Below are positions 1-9,344 of a stretch of DNA of 64,000 nt, piece by piece (within the stretch, counting starts at the first letter, position 1; the number at the start of each line of letters is the position of its first letter). The DNA lies in NCBI GenBank assembly GCA_902561585.1, contig CACEQK010000002.1, forward strand, positions 22,765 to 86,764, written 5' to 3'. The notes below the pieces were generated by a model. That model did not search any database, was not told the origin of the DNA, and saw only the letters and a list, made by a program, of their open reading frames with translations. Source of the stretch: an uncultured Pelagibacteraceae bacterium. GTDB lineage: Bacteria > Pseudomonadota > Alphaproteobacteria > Pelagibacterales > Pelagibacteraceae. Both the position numbers and the translations under genes were made by a program.

Positions 1-647
1 GGCTGTGACAATTTTTTTCTCTGTACTAAATCACTTTGTTTTTTTTCAATTTTTTCTTTTTTATCTAAAGATCCTTTTAGTTTAGCCGAAATAATAATTA
101 AATCTTCAGATAAATTATTACCCCTGTATACAAAATTTATATCTTCTTTTTTAATTTCAATTTCTTTACATTTTTTCTTATCTATTACTCGGATTGATAT
201 TAATATTTGAGAAATATCCTGATTGTAGCACCCGCTATTCATGATAATTGCACCTCCTATAGAACCAGGAATACATGATAAAAATTCTAGGTTTGTAAGA
301 TTATTTTCTTTTGCGAAATCTGACACTTTACGATCTAATGTACCGGCACCAACTTCAATAATGTCTTTTCCAATTAATCTTGTGAATGAAAAATTTTTAC
401 CAAGCTTTATAACAGCTCCTTTAACTCCATTGTCTCTGAACAAAGTATTTGATCCTGCACCTAGGAATGTAGTTTTAATTTCATTTTTTTTTGCTTCTTT
501 AAAAAATTCCAATAATTCTGTTTTATCTTTTGGTTTAAAAAAGAATTCAGCGTTTCCTCCTAAATTAAACCAGCTATAATTGGATAGTTTAACTTTTTGA
601 CTTAAACTCTCGCCAAACCTCTTGGTAAAATCAATCAAATTACTCAT
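1..647 (-). CDS. murB: UDP-N-acetylenolpyruvoylglucosamine reductase MurB (3' end outside window)
   Basis: Reduces UDP-GlcNAc-enolpyruvate to UDP-MurNAc with NADPH and FAD in the cytoplasm, the second committed step of peptidoglycan precursor synthesis. Reading leftward from an ATG at 647, about 215 residues are visible. They begin MSNLIDFTKRF and contain the FAD-binding stretch FLGAGSNTLFRDNG, the loop SCIPGSIGGAIIMNSG and the conserved FVYRG. The C-terminal part with the catalytic Glu lies beyond base 1, so the gene is cut by the window and not shown to be broken. Its ATG overlaps the murC stop as ATGA, so it is the last visible gene of the dcw operon and probably translationally coupled to murC. 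Confidence 0.93.
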   Translation of the reverse strand, partial: MSNLIDFTKRFGESLSQKVKLSNYSWFNLGGNAEFFFKPKDKTELLEFFKEAKKNEIKTTFLGAGSNTLFRDNGVKGAVIKLGKNFSFTRLIGKDIIEVGAGTLDRKVSDFAKENNLTNLEFLSCIPGSIGGAIIMNSGCYNQDISQILISIRVIDKKKCKEIEIKKEDINFVYRGNNLSEDLIIISAKLKGSLDKKEKIEKKQSDLVQRKKLSQ

Positions 648-2041
648 AAAGAAATTTTAAGTCCGTAAATCCATTTAGAAATTAGTCCTGCACCCATTCC
701 AATAATTATTTCATTGCTAATTAAGTTCTTTTTAAAAAAATTACGAAGTTCTATTTCATTTTTGACCATTACTACTTGAGTCGAGGAATTTTTAGCGATT
801 AAAGAAGAAAACTTATTAATATCAAATTTTGGATCTCTTTTTTCGCCAGCAGCATATAAAGGGCAAACGACTACTAAATCAGATTTTTTGAAACACTTCG
901 AAAACTCATTTTTTAATGAGATAACTCTGGAGTATCTGTGGGGTTCAAATACGCTTATTATCTTTCTCTTTTGATTTACATTTCTTACTCCGTCTAGTAT
1001 TGAGCTTATTTCTGTAGGATGATGAGCATAATCATCGTAAAAATCATTTTTATTCTTTGAAAATACTTTAGTCATTCTTCTTTGGACGCCAGAAAAATTT
1101 TTAAGCGATTTTTTTATTGTATTTTGGTTTACACCTAAATTTAAACAAACTATTAATGCTGCTGCAGCATTCAATACATTATGTTTTCCTAATAACTTAA
1201 CATTTATATTTTTTATTGTTTTTAAACTTTTGCTCTTATCTTTGAAACTTAAATCAAATTTTGTACTTTCGTAGTGATATTTAATTTTTGACACTTTGAA
1301 ATTTGCTTGGTTATTTTCTCCATAGGTCACTATATTTTTATTTTTTACTTTTTTTAAAATCTTTTTAATATTATTATTGTCGGCGCAAATAACAGATTTA
1401 CCTGTTGGTGGTGTTTTATTGATAAACTCTATAAAAGATTTTTCCAGATTAGAATAATTTTTATAATAATCTAAGTGTTCATAATCAATATTTGTAACAA
1501 TTGAATAGTTTATAGGTAACTTTAAAAAACTCCCATCAGACTCATCGGCTTCAAGGATTGCCCAATCTCCTTTCCCAAGTTTTGCGTTACTTTTAAAAGA
1601 ATTAATTACTCCGCCATTAATGATTGTGGGGTCTAATTTTTGATCACTTAATATTTTTGAAACTAAAGATGTTGTAGTGGTTTTTCCATGAGAGCCAGTA
1701 ATAATTATATTTTTTTTTAATGAAACTGCATCTGCTAAAACTTCAACTCTGTTATAGACTGGAATTTTATTTTTTTTAGCAAATTTAATTTCGATATTAT
1801 TATTTTTTATCGCAGTAGATTTGACAATTATAGTCGCTCCTCTTAGATTTTTAGTTGAATGACCTATAAAAGTCTTTATCCCATTTTTAATACAGGAAAT
1901 TATATTTTTATTTTTAGCTTGATCACTTCCTTGAACTTTAAAACCCATATTTTTCATTATTTGAGCGAGCCCACTCATGCCGATACCGCCGATACCTATA
2001 AAATGAATTATATCTTTTTGGCCTAAATTAATTTTTTTCAT
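644..2041 (-). CDS. murC: UDP-N-acetylmuramate--L-alanine ligase MurC
   Basis: Adds L-alanine to UDP-MurNAc with ATP, the first Mur-ligase step. At 465 residues it has the family's usual length. The N-terminal nucleotide-sugar motif HFIGIGGIGMSG is at about residues 13-24, the ATP loop TGSHGKTTT at 115-123, the central EADESDGSF follows, and DDYAHHPTEI lies in the C-terminal half. It overlaps the end of murG by 14 bases upstream and murB by 4 downstream, inside the dcw operon. No key residue appears to be missing. Confidence 0.96.
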   Translation of the reverse strand: MKKINLGQKDIIHFIGIGGIGMSGLAQIMKNMGFKVQGSDQAKNKNIISCIKNGIKTFIGHSTKNLRGATIIVKSTAIKNNNIEIKFAKKNKIPVYNRVEVLADAVSLKKNIIITGSHGKTTTTSLVSKILSDQKLDPTIINGGVINSFKSNAKLGKGDWAILEADESDGSFLKLPINYSIVTNIDYEHLDYYKNYSNLEKSFIEFINKTPPTGKSVICADNNNIKKILKKVKNKNIVTYGENNQANFKVSKIKYHYESTKFDLSFKDKSKSLKTIKNINVKLLGKHNVLNAAAALIVCLNLGVNQNTIKKSLKNFSGVQRRMTKVFSKNKNDFYDDYAHHPTEISSILDGVRNVNQKRKIISVFEPHRYSRVISLKNEFSKCFKKSDLVVVCPLYAAGEKRDPKFDINKFSSLIAKNSSTQVVMVKNEIELRNFFKKNLISNEIIIGMGAGLISKWIYGLKISL

Positions 2042-3122
2042 TAATAATTTTTTCTATATTAAAATTTAATTTATTGAAAACATCTTTGTCAGAATATTGT
2101 TTTTGATTTAATATAATACTATTAAACTTTGTATTATCTTTAAAATTAGAGGAAATAAGCTTATATAAATCCTCAGAAATATTTTTTTCTTCTAAAAGAA
2201 AACACATTCCTTTTTTTTCGTAAAATTTTGCATTTATGTATTGATGGTTTTCAGCTGAGGATGGTAGCGGAATAGCGATTAATGGAATTTTAACATTAAT
2301 TAATTCTCCTAAAGCCGAAGCTCCAGATCTTGTAATTACGAGATTTGATTTACTATAATAATCAGAAATTTTATTTGTAAAATTAAATATTTCAAATTTT
2401 ATATTTTGATTTTTATAAAATTGAGATAACTCATCTTCCTGATTTGTTTGACACTGCTGATAAACCATAAGAGGTATTCCGCTTTCTTTTAAGTCTTTAA
2501 AAACTTGAGGTAACTTTTCTGCAAAAATTTTTGCCCCCTGGCTGCCTCCAAGAACTAGAATATTAATAATATCAAATTTATTTTTCAAATCATCATGATT
2601 ATTAAATTCAATTATTTCCTCTCTAATTATATTGCCAACTACAATTACTTTTTTTTTATTTTTTTCTTTAATTCCCGCAAGATCTTTGTACGAAACAAAA
2701 ATCTTTTCAGCAAAATTTAGTAAATATTTATTAGCTTTTCCAATAATTAAGTTATTTTCATAAATGGTAAATTTTATTCTTAAAATTGTTGCTGCAATAC
2801 AAACAGGAAATGAAGAGTATCCACCCATCCCTATAATTATATTAGGTCTATTTAAAGAAAGTAAAAAAAGGGACTTCACTGTTGAGTAGCAAATCAACAA
2901 TGCAGAATATATTAATCTAAAGATGTTTTTTTTTACTAACGGAGATGAAGTTATTTTTTTTAAATTTATCTCATTTATATCACTCAGGTATTTTAAACCT
3001 CTTTTGTCAGTAGTAAGTATAATATCATAATTTTTTTTAATTAAATTTTTTGCTAAACTTAACGCAGGAAAAATATGTCCACCGGTACCTCCTGTTGCAA
3101 TCAATATTTTTTTTTTAGTCAT
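2028..3122 (-). CDS. murG: Undecaprenyl-diphospho-muramoylpentapeptide GlcNAc transferase MurG
   Basis: Transfers GlcNAc from UDP-GlcNAc to lipid I to make lipid II on the inner face of the cytoplasmic membrane. The 364-residue protein is a GT-B glycosyltransferase. The N-terminal loop GGTGGHIFPAL starts at residue 11, the C-domain loop VLGGSQGA is near residue 190, and the donor-site segment ITRSGASALGE lies near residue 260. The start ATG overlaps the ftsW stop by 8 bases, and the end overlaps murC. Order ftsW-murG-murC-murB is the standard dcw order. Confidence 0.96.
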   Translation of the reverse strand: MTKKKILIATGGTGGHIFPALSLAKNLIKKNYDIILTTDKRGLKYLSDINEINLKKITSSPLVKKNIFRLIYSALLICYSTVKSLFLLSLNRPNIIIGMGGYSSFPVCIAATILRIKFTIYENNLIIGKANKYLLNFAEKIFVSYKDLAGIKEKNKKKVIVVGNIIREEIIEFNNHDDLKNKFDIINILVLGGSQGAKIFAEKLPQVFKDLKESGIPLMVYQQCQTNQEDELSQFYKNQNIKFEIFNFTNKISDYYSKSNLVITRSGASALGELINVKIPLIAIPLPSSAENHQYINAKFYEKKGMCFLLEEKNISEDLYKLISSNFKDNTKFNSIILNQKQYSDKDVFNKLNFNIEKIINEKN

Positions 3123-4242
3123 ATAAATAAGTTTTATTTTTAGTATAATTTAAAATCAAACCAGCTAAAATCGCGCTGCTCATCAGAGAAGATCCGCCAT
3201 AACTCAAAAAAGGTAAAGTCATTCCAGTCGTTGGCAATAAATTAGTATTTACCCCTGCATGTATAAAAGTTTGAAATATAAATAATGATGCTAAGCCGCT
3301 TAAAGAAATCTTAATAAATTCATTATCCTGATTAAAGCAACTTTTGATTACCCTGAATGCTATATATAAAAAAATTGCAATTATAATAATCGAGACTATA
3401 GAACCGTATTCTTCAGAAATTACAGCAATTACGTAGTCAGTATGAGCTTCTGGAACGCTCTCTTTTAAAATACCTTCACCCATTCCTTGCCCGGTTAAAC
3501 CTCCTAGTTTAATTGCATCTAAAGCTGCAGATGATTGAAATTTATCACCTTGGCTAGGATCAAAAAATGAAATTAAACGATTGATAATATATCCAAACTT
3601 TTCAGGTAAAAAAAATAATAGTGAGCTAAAAAGTATTAAAAAAATTGTGAGAAAAATACCAATATATATTAGGCTAACTCCAGATACAAAAACAGTTGCG
3701 ATCCAGCTACTAGTTAATAATATTGACTGTCCTAAATCAGGCTGATCTATTAATAAAATGATCACGCAACTTAAAAGTATGAAGCTTAAAAAATATTTTA
3801 TGTGATAATTTTGAAAATTTTCGTAAGTAAGTATTTTTACTGTCATCAAAATAAATAATGGTTTTAATATTTCTACAGGCTGTAGGTTAAAAAAATACAG
3901 ATTTAACCATCTTCTAGCTCCTTTTGCTTCTACTCCAATTATTGGAACTATCGCCAAAAAAATAAAAGAAACTACAAAAGCTGGAATAACAAGTTTAATC
4001 AATACTTCTGTTCGAATAAATGAAATTATCATCATGATTGATATAGCTAAAATTGTAAAAATTAAGTGTTTAGTAAAAAAGAAATAATAGTCTTTGTTTA
4101 ATCTTTCTCCTGCGAGCGAAGATGTTGATGAAAATGAAAAAAATAATCCTAGGAAAAATAGTATCAAAAAACAAAACAAGATTTTTTTATCAATACTTCT
4201 CCAATAATTAAGTGTGAAAAATTTAAATGAATTTTCTTGCAT
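3115..4242 (-). CDS. ftsW: SEDS peptidoglycan glycosyltransferase FtsW
   Basis: Septal glycan polymerase of the SEDS family, working with the transpeptidase FtsI encoded in the same operon. The 375-residue product is mostly hydrophobic, with about nine or ten membrane segments. It carries the family signature near the C-terminus, LPTTGMTLPFLSYGGSS, and the extracytoplasmic loop segment GARRWLNL. FtsW rather than RodA is chosen because of the position between murD and murG. It overlaps the murD stop upstream by 20 bases and murG downstream by 8. Confidence 0.95.
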   Translation of the reverse strand: MQENSFKFFTLNYWRSIDKKILFCFLILFFLGLFFSFSSTSSLAGERLNKDYYFFFTKHLIFTILAISIMMIISFIRTEVLIKLVIPAFVVSFIFLAIVPIIGVEAKGARRWLNLYFFNLQPVEILKPLFILMTVKILTYENFQNYHIKYFLSFILLSCVIILLIDQPDLGQSILLTSSWIATVFVSGVSLIYIGIFLTIFLILFSSLLFFLPEKFGYIINRLISFFDPSQGDKFQSSAALDAIKLGGLTGQGMGEGILKESVPEAHTDYVIAVISEEYGSIVSIIIIAIFLYIAFRVIKSCFNQDNEFIKISLSGLASLFIFQTFIHAGVNTNLLPTTGMTLPFLSYGGSSLMSSAILAGLILNYTKNKTYLYD

Positions 4243-5500
4243 ATTTTTTACATAATTTTTTGAATTTGTTTCCTCTTACTTCAAAATTTTTAAATTGATC
4301 AAATGATGCAGCTGCTGGACTTAACAAAATTAAGCACTTTTTCTTCTTATAAAATTTATAATCTTTAATTATTTGATTAATTGCGCTGTCAAGGGTTTTT
4401 GAAATTGAGAAAGAAACTTTTCCTTCTATTTGCTTTTTAAAAAAATTAATATTTTTTCCAATTAGATAACATTTGATTATATTTTTTTTGTAATTAAATA
4501 AATTAATTTTATCCCCTTTTTTTGGAAGACCCCCTAAAATCCAAAAAATATTTTTTAAGCCGGATATAGCTGTAATAGCAGATTCACAGGTTGTCGCTTT
4601 GGAGTCGTTGATGAAAGTAACGTTCTTTTTTTTCATAAAAATTTCAAATCTATGCTCTAATCCTTTAAAAGATTGAATGGATTTAACAAATGATTTTTGG
4701 CTTATATTAATCAATTTAGACAATTCAAAAACAAAGCTCACATTTTCATCATTAATATTTGAAGCTAAATAACTATTTTTTATTTTATACTTAATTTTTT
4801 TATAATCTCTTAATTTAGGAATAATTAATTTACTCTTAAAATTTTTCTTTTTAAAAGCTATCTTTAAAGTTTTGTTTGTAAAAGCATATTGTTTTTTATT
4901 CTGATTTTTAAATATTTTGAGTTTTGCATTTAAATATTTGTTTGTGCTTCCATGCCAATCTATATGATCATTAGTAAAATTTAGAAAAAGAGCAAAGTCT
5001 GGACAAATAAACTTTGAATGTGAAAGTTGGAAAGACGAGGCTTCTATTATTACAAAACTATTATTTACTTTTTTTAAACTTAGTAAAGGCTTGCCTATAT
5101 TCCCTCCCAATAAACATTTAAATTCATTTTTTTTTAAGACATGGTCAAGTAATTTACACGTAGTTGATTTTCCATTTGTTCCTGTTACAACAATACTTTT
5201 GAATTTTTTTCTATCTAAATAAAATAAATCTAAATCAGTTATGATTTTTTTTTTATATTTCTTTAGATTTTTGTTTTTATTTAAGCTAATTCCTGGCGAC
5301 AATATAATATAGTCTACTTGCTTTAATGATTTATCAAGATTTTTTGTCCTATAGCTTTGAAAAAGGTTTTTACGTTTATCATCATAAACTTTGAAATTTG
5401 AAATTTTTTTTTCTTTAAAAAAATTAATTACAGAACTACCGGTTATTCCAAGCCCATAAACAAGGAACGAATGTTCTTTGAGTTTAGGAGTTTTAAACAT
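4223..5500 (-). CDS. murD: UDP-N-acetylmuramoylalanine--D-glutamate ligase MurD
   Basis: ATP-dependent addition of D-glutamate to UDP-MurNAc-L-Ala. At 425 residues it is slightly shorter than the E. coli enzyme. The ATP loop TGTNGKST is at residues 106-113, the substrate-site NFTNDHIDWHGS follows in the central domain, and NDSKATT and LLSPAAASFDQF lie in the C-terminal domain. It starts 1 base after the mraY stop and overlaps ftsW by 20 bases. The protein is unusually rich in Lys and Asn, as its neighbours are, which reflects the AT-rich genome and not transfer. Confidence 0.95.
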   Translation of the reverse strand: MFKTPKLKEHSFLVYGLGITGSSVINFFKEKKISNFKVYDDKRKNLFQSYRTKNLDKSLKQVDYIILSPGISLNKNKNLKKYKKKIITDLDLFYLDRKKFKSIVVTGTNGKSTTCKLLDHVLKKNEFKCLLGGNIGKPLLSLKKVNNSFVIIEASSFQLSHSKFICPDFALFLNFTNDHIDWHGSTNKYLNAKLKIFKNQNKKQYAFTNKTLKIAFKKKNFKSKLIIPKLRDYKKIKYKIKNSYLASNINDENVSFVFELSKLINISQKSFVKSIQSFKGLEHRFEIFMKKKNVTFINDSKATTCESAITAISGLKNIFWILGGLPKKGDKINLFNYKKNIIKCYLIGKNINFFKKQIEGKVSFSISKTLDSAINQIIKDYKFYKKKKCLILLSPAAASFDQFKNFEVRGNKFKKLCKKYARKFI

Positions 5501-5501
5501 C

Positions 5502-6587
5502 TTACCTTAATTTTAATGTTGCTAATCCAATCAATGCTAAGATTATGGCAATAATCCAAAATCTAATTACAATTGTAGATTCTGCCCAACCTTTTTTTTC
5601 GAAATGGTGATGAATTGGAGCCATTTTAAATATTCTTTTTCCCGTTAATTTAAATGAAATTACTTGGATGATTACAGAAACTGTTTCTAAAACAAATAAA
5701 CCACCAATTATAGCTAAAACTATTTCATGTTTTACAATAATTGCGATTGCCGCCAATGATCCTCCTAAAGAAAGTGAGCCAGTGTCACCCATGAAAATTT
5801 TTGCGGGAGGTGCATTATACCAAAGAAAACCTAAACAAGCTCCCACAACTGATCCGCAAAAAATAGACAATTCTCCGACATCCGGAATATATTGTATTTG
5901 CAAATATTCAGAGAAAATTGTGTTTCCTACGACATAGGAAATTAATGTAAAAGAAAGTGCTACTAACATTACAGGTACAGTAGCAAGTCCATCTAGACCA
6001 TCAGTCAAATTTACTGCGTTGGATGCTCCAATTATCACAAATAATCCGAATGGAATAAAAAATAGACCCATTTGCCAGATTAAATTTTTAAAAAATGGAA
6101 AATAAAGATTGTATAAATATTGGTGATTAGAAAATTTAATTAATAATGTTAAAGTTATTACACCTATAATTAATTGACCAAGAAATTTTAAGCTTGATTT
6201 AAGTCCTCTTGAATTCTTATATTTTATCTTTAAAATATCATCTGTCAGTCCTAAACCTCCCAAAGATAAAGATACAAATATTAATACCCAAACATATATA
6301 TTTCTTAAGTCAGCCCATAACAACGTGCCAGAAATAATTCCAATAATAATGATTACTCCGCCCATTGTAGGTGTGCCAGACTTTTTTATAATATGATCAA
6401 TTGGACCATCTTGTCTGATAGGCCCGGTAATCATTTTTTCTGAAAATAGCTTGATAAGTGGTCCTCCAATAATAAATACGACTACCAAAGACGTTACAAC
6501 AGATAATCCAGTTCTAAATGTAAGATATTTAAAAACATTTAAAAATGAGTATTGGTCAACTAAAGATGTTAAAAGACTAAAGAGCAT
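5502..6587 (-). CDS. mraY: Phospho-MurNAc-pentapeptide transferase MraY
   Basis: Integral membrane enzyme that transfers phospho-MurNAc-pentapeptide to undecaprenyl phosphate, making lipid I. The 361 residues match family length. Visible motifs are KSGTPTMGG near residue 70, the first Asp-rich segment LTDDILK, NAVNLTDGLDGLA near residue 190, FMGDTGSLSLGG, and the C-terminal MAPIHHHFE His cluster. About ten hydrophobic segments are present. It follows murEF directly with no gap. Confidence 0.97.
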   Translation of the reverse strand: MLFSLLTSLVDQYSFLNVFKYLTFRTGLSVVTSLVVVFIIGGPLIKLFSEKMITGPIRQDGPIDHIIKKSGTPTMGGVIIIIGIISGTLLWADLRNIYVWVLIFVSLSLGGLGLTDDILKIKYKNSRGLKSSLKFLGQLIIGVITLTLLIKFSNHQYLYNLYFPFFKNLIWQMGLFFIPFGLFVIIGASNAVNLTDGLDGLATVPVMLVALSFTLISYVVGNTIFSEYLQIQYIPDVGELSIFCGSVVGACLGFLWYNAPPAKIFMGDTGSLSLGGSLAAIAIIVKHEIVLAIIGGLFVLETVSVIIQVISFKLTGKRIFKMAPIHHHFEKKGWAESTIVIRFWIIAIILALIGLATLKLR

Positions 6588-9344
6588 TTAAATTCCTTTT
6601 ATAATATTTTTACTAAAGTTATTTAAACCTGTAGCATTAGATCCTTTAACCATTAAGTAATCATTATTAGAAATTATACTTCTTAAGTTAAAGTCTATAT
6701 CCTCTGTGTTTTGCAAAATATTTCCTCTTTTATTTTTATTTAGATTCTTATAGGTGAATATAGTTTGTTTTCCCTTAACGAATACTTTGTCGATATCAGA
6801 ATTGTTAATAACTTTTGAAATTTCTTCATGATATTTTCTCGATTTATGGCCTAATTCCAACATATCGCCCAATACTAAATATTTTTTAAATTTTTCTTTT
6901 TTTAATGAGTCAAATCTTAAAATGGCATTTTTTACTGACAGTGGGTTTGCATTATAACTTTCATCAATAAATCTAAATTTTTTCTTATATCTTAAAATAT
7001 TATATTTTTTCCCTCTTCCCGCTGTTGGTTGTAAATTCTTTATTAGTGATTTTATCTTATTGATATCAATTTTTAATGCATGCAGTACAGCTAAGCTCGC
7101 CAGAATATTATAAATATAAATATCTCTAAATTCATAAATTAAGCTCTGATTATCTATATTTACAAAAATTTTTGTATTTCCATTTTTTTCATAAATCTTT
7201 TTCAATAAGATATTTGACTTTCTATGTTTGCCAAAAGTAATTATTTCAAGATTAAAGGATTTTGCTTTTTGATATAAAAAATTAAAAAATTTGTCATCTC
7301 TATTTAAAATAATTTTTCCACCTCTTTTGATGCTTTCTATTATTTCAGATTTTGCTTTAGCTATTCCTTTTACATTTTTAAAATTTTCTAAATGTGCTTC
7401 ACCAATATTTGTAATTATACCTAAATGAGGTCTTATTAATTTTGATAAGTTTTTAATTTCCCCTGCCTTGCTCATTCCAACTTCGAAAACACCGTATTTA
7501 TCGAATGAACTTAAATTAGATAAACTTATAGGAACACCTAAGTGATTGTTAAAAGATTTTGGTGAAAAATATGTTTCACCAAATTTTTTTAGCAAATGAC
7601 CTAGTAAATTTTTAAGAGATGTTTTTCCAGCACTTCCAGTGATAGCAATTATATTTGCAGAAGATTTTTCACGTTTTAGTTTTGCGAAGGAATTTAAAAA
7701 TGAGATAGCATTTTTTACCTTGATTATGTTTTTTCCAATTTTTTTTGCAGAGTCAGATACGACACAACTTGCGCCTTTGTTTAGAGCATCTTTAACAAAT
7801 CTATTTCCATTATTTTTTTTGCCTTTGAGTGCTAAAAATAAATTACCCTTTTTTATTGATCTAGTATCAGTGGACAATCCATCGAAATTAATAAATCTTT
7901 TATAACCCGTAATTTTTTGTAAAATTAAATTGTTTTCAAAATGATTCAATTTTTTTTTAGAGAGATTTGCTGATTTTATAGTAGTTTCTTTTATAATTTT
8001 TTTATCAGATGTTTTATAAATTTTATTTTTATAAATTTGAATTTCCTCATGCCCTTTTCCTGCTACTAATATTATTTCTCCAGGAATTGCCTTCTTAATA
8101 GACTGTTGAATAGCATTACGTCTATTTCCAATATTAAAACTTTTTTTTCTTGGAATATATTTTAAGAGCTCTTTTCTAATTTTTTGAGGGTCTTCATTCC
8201 TTGGATTATCGTCTGTTATATATATTTTGCTACAATATTTATTTGCTATCCTAGCCATTAATGGTCTTTTTTTTTTATCTCTGTCTCCTCCGCAACCAAA
8301 AACAATAGTTATATTTTTTTTATTTTCATTTTTTAAACACTCTAAAGTTTTTAAAAGGGCATCTGGGGTATGAGCATAATCTAAAAAAACTTTTATTTTA
8401 TTTGGAAATTTTTTTACTAATTCTAATCTTCCATTTACATCATTGATTTTTTTTATTTTTCCGTAAATTAAATGATCTTTTAGTCCACATATTTTTGCAA
8501 CTAAAATTCCCATAGCTAAATTCTTTTTCTTAAAATCTGGAAAAGCTGGTAATTGATTTTTAACCTTTAAAAATTCATTATTTATATCAACTAATTTAAA
8601 TCCTCTTTTTTTGGATATCTTTTTTAAAATTTTAAATGGTAAAATATCTTTATCTGAAATTATTTTAGTTTTTTTTCTCAAAATTTTTCTGAACAAAATA
8701 AGCTTAGCATTCAAATATGCTTTCATATTCTTATGATAATCCAAATGGTCTTGACTGAAGTTAGTAAAAACAGCCGATTTAAAATCTATATGATGAAGTC
8801 TCTCTTGTTGCAAACCGTGACTTGAAGCCTCGATAATTACATTTTCAATCTTTTTTTTTTTAAGAAAGTTTAGAGTTTTATGTAATGATATCGTGTCAGG
8901 TGATGTCAAACTTGTTTTTAAAAATTTGTTATTATATTTAATTCCCAACGTTCCAATTGAAGCAACAGGTTTATTGTTTAACCTAAATAGTTGATAAAAC
9001 ATATCAGCAACAGATGTTTTTCCATTAGTGCCAGTAACAGCAATTATGTTTTTCGGTTTTAAGTTATAAAACCTTGAAGCAATTTCGCTTAAAAAATTTC
9101 TTACATTTTTCTTTTTAATTACAAGTATATTTTTATCTTTGAATTTACATTTATTTGAACAAATTATGACGGAGGCCCCTTTATTAATTGCTTGTTTGAT
9201 AAAATTTTCTCCGTTCTCCTTTTTTCCCTTAATGGCAAAAAAGATAAAATTTTTTTTTGTGCTGTTACTATTTGATGAAATTCCTTTTACTGAAATATTT
9301 CTTTTATTAAAAGGGATTTCTTTAATTAAATTTTTCAACAACAT
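6588..9344 (-). CDS. murEF: MurE-MurF fusion: bifunctional UDP-MurNAc-tripeptide synthetase and D-Ala-D-Ala ligase
   Basis: One 918-residue reading frame carries two complete Mur ligases. Residues 1 to about 465 are MurE: ATP loop TGTNGKTS at 104-111, the DNPR motif typical of meso-diaminopimelate-specific enzymes at 379-382, and GKGHEE near 429. From about residue 470 a MurF follows: N-domain motif LSTDTRSIKKGNLFLALKG near 490-508, ATP loop TGSAGKTS at 569-576, DESYNANP at 794-801, and a normal C-terminus. Together they add m-DAP and then D-Ala-D-Ala to the precursor. The frame is continuous through the junction (about 7930-7980) with no stop codon. The start overlaps ftsI by 23 bases. MurE-MurF fusions are known in a few other bacteria, such as Bordetella. 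Confidence 0.95.
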   Translation of the reverse strand: MLLKNLIKEIPFNKRNISVKGISSNSNSTKKNFIFFAIKGKKENGENFIKQAINKGASVIICSNKCKFKDKNILVIKKKNVRNFLSEIASRFYNLKPKNIIAVTGTNGKTSVADMFYQLFRLNNKPVASIGTLGIKYNNKFLKTSLTSPDTISLHKTLNFLKKKKIENVIIEASSHGLQQERLHHIDFKSAVFTNFSQDHLDYHKNMKAYLNAKLILFRKILRKKTKIISDKDILPFKILKKISKKRGFKLVDINNEFLKVKNQLPAFPDFKKKNLAMGILVAKICGLKDHLIYGKIKKINDVNGRLELVKKFPNKIKVFLDYAHTPDALLKTLECLKNENKKNITIVFGCGGDRDKKKRPLMARIANKYCSKIYITDDNPRNEDPQKIRKELLKYIPRKKSFNIGNRRNAIQQSIKKAIPGEIILVAGKGHEEIQIYKNKIYKTSDKKIIKETTIKSANLSKKKLNHFENNLILQKITGYKRFINFDGLSTDTRSIKKGNLFLALKGKKNNGNRFVKDALNKGASCVVSDSAKKIGKNIIKVKNAISFLNSFAKLKREKSSANIIAITGSAGKTSLKNLLGHLLKKFGETYFSPKSFNNHLGVPISLSNLSSFDKYGVFEVGMSKAGEIKNLSKLIRPHLGIITNIGEAHLENFKNVKGIAKAKSEIIESIKRGGKIILNRDDKFFNFLYQKAKSFNLEIITFGKHRKSNILLKKIYEKNGNTKIFVNIDNQSLIYEFRDIYIYNILASLAVLHALKIDINKIKSLIKNLQPTAGRGKKYNILRYKKKFRFIDESYNANPLSVKNAILRFDSLKKEKFKKYLVLGDMLELGHKSRKYHEEISKVINNSDIDKVFVKGKQTIFTYKNLNKNKRGNILQNTEDIDFNLRSIISNNDYLMVKGSNATGLNNFSKNIIKGI

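Noticed and set aside
241..579. Plus-strand open frame opposite murB, 112 codons
   Set aside because: It is the antisense shadow of murB, whose conserved motifs read on the minus strand; the translated frame has no recognisable domain.
7900..8000. Sequencing frameshift joining murE and murF
   Set aside because: The frame is continuous with sensible residues across the junction and no internal stop; both halves are complete in the same frame.
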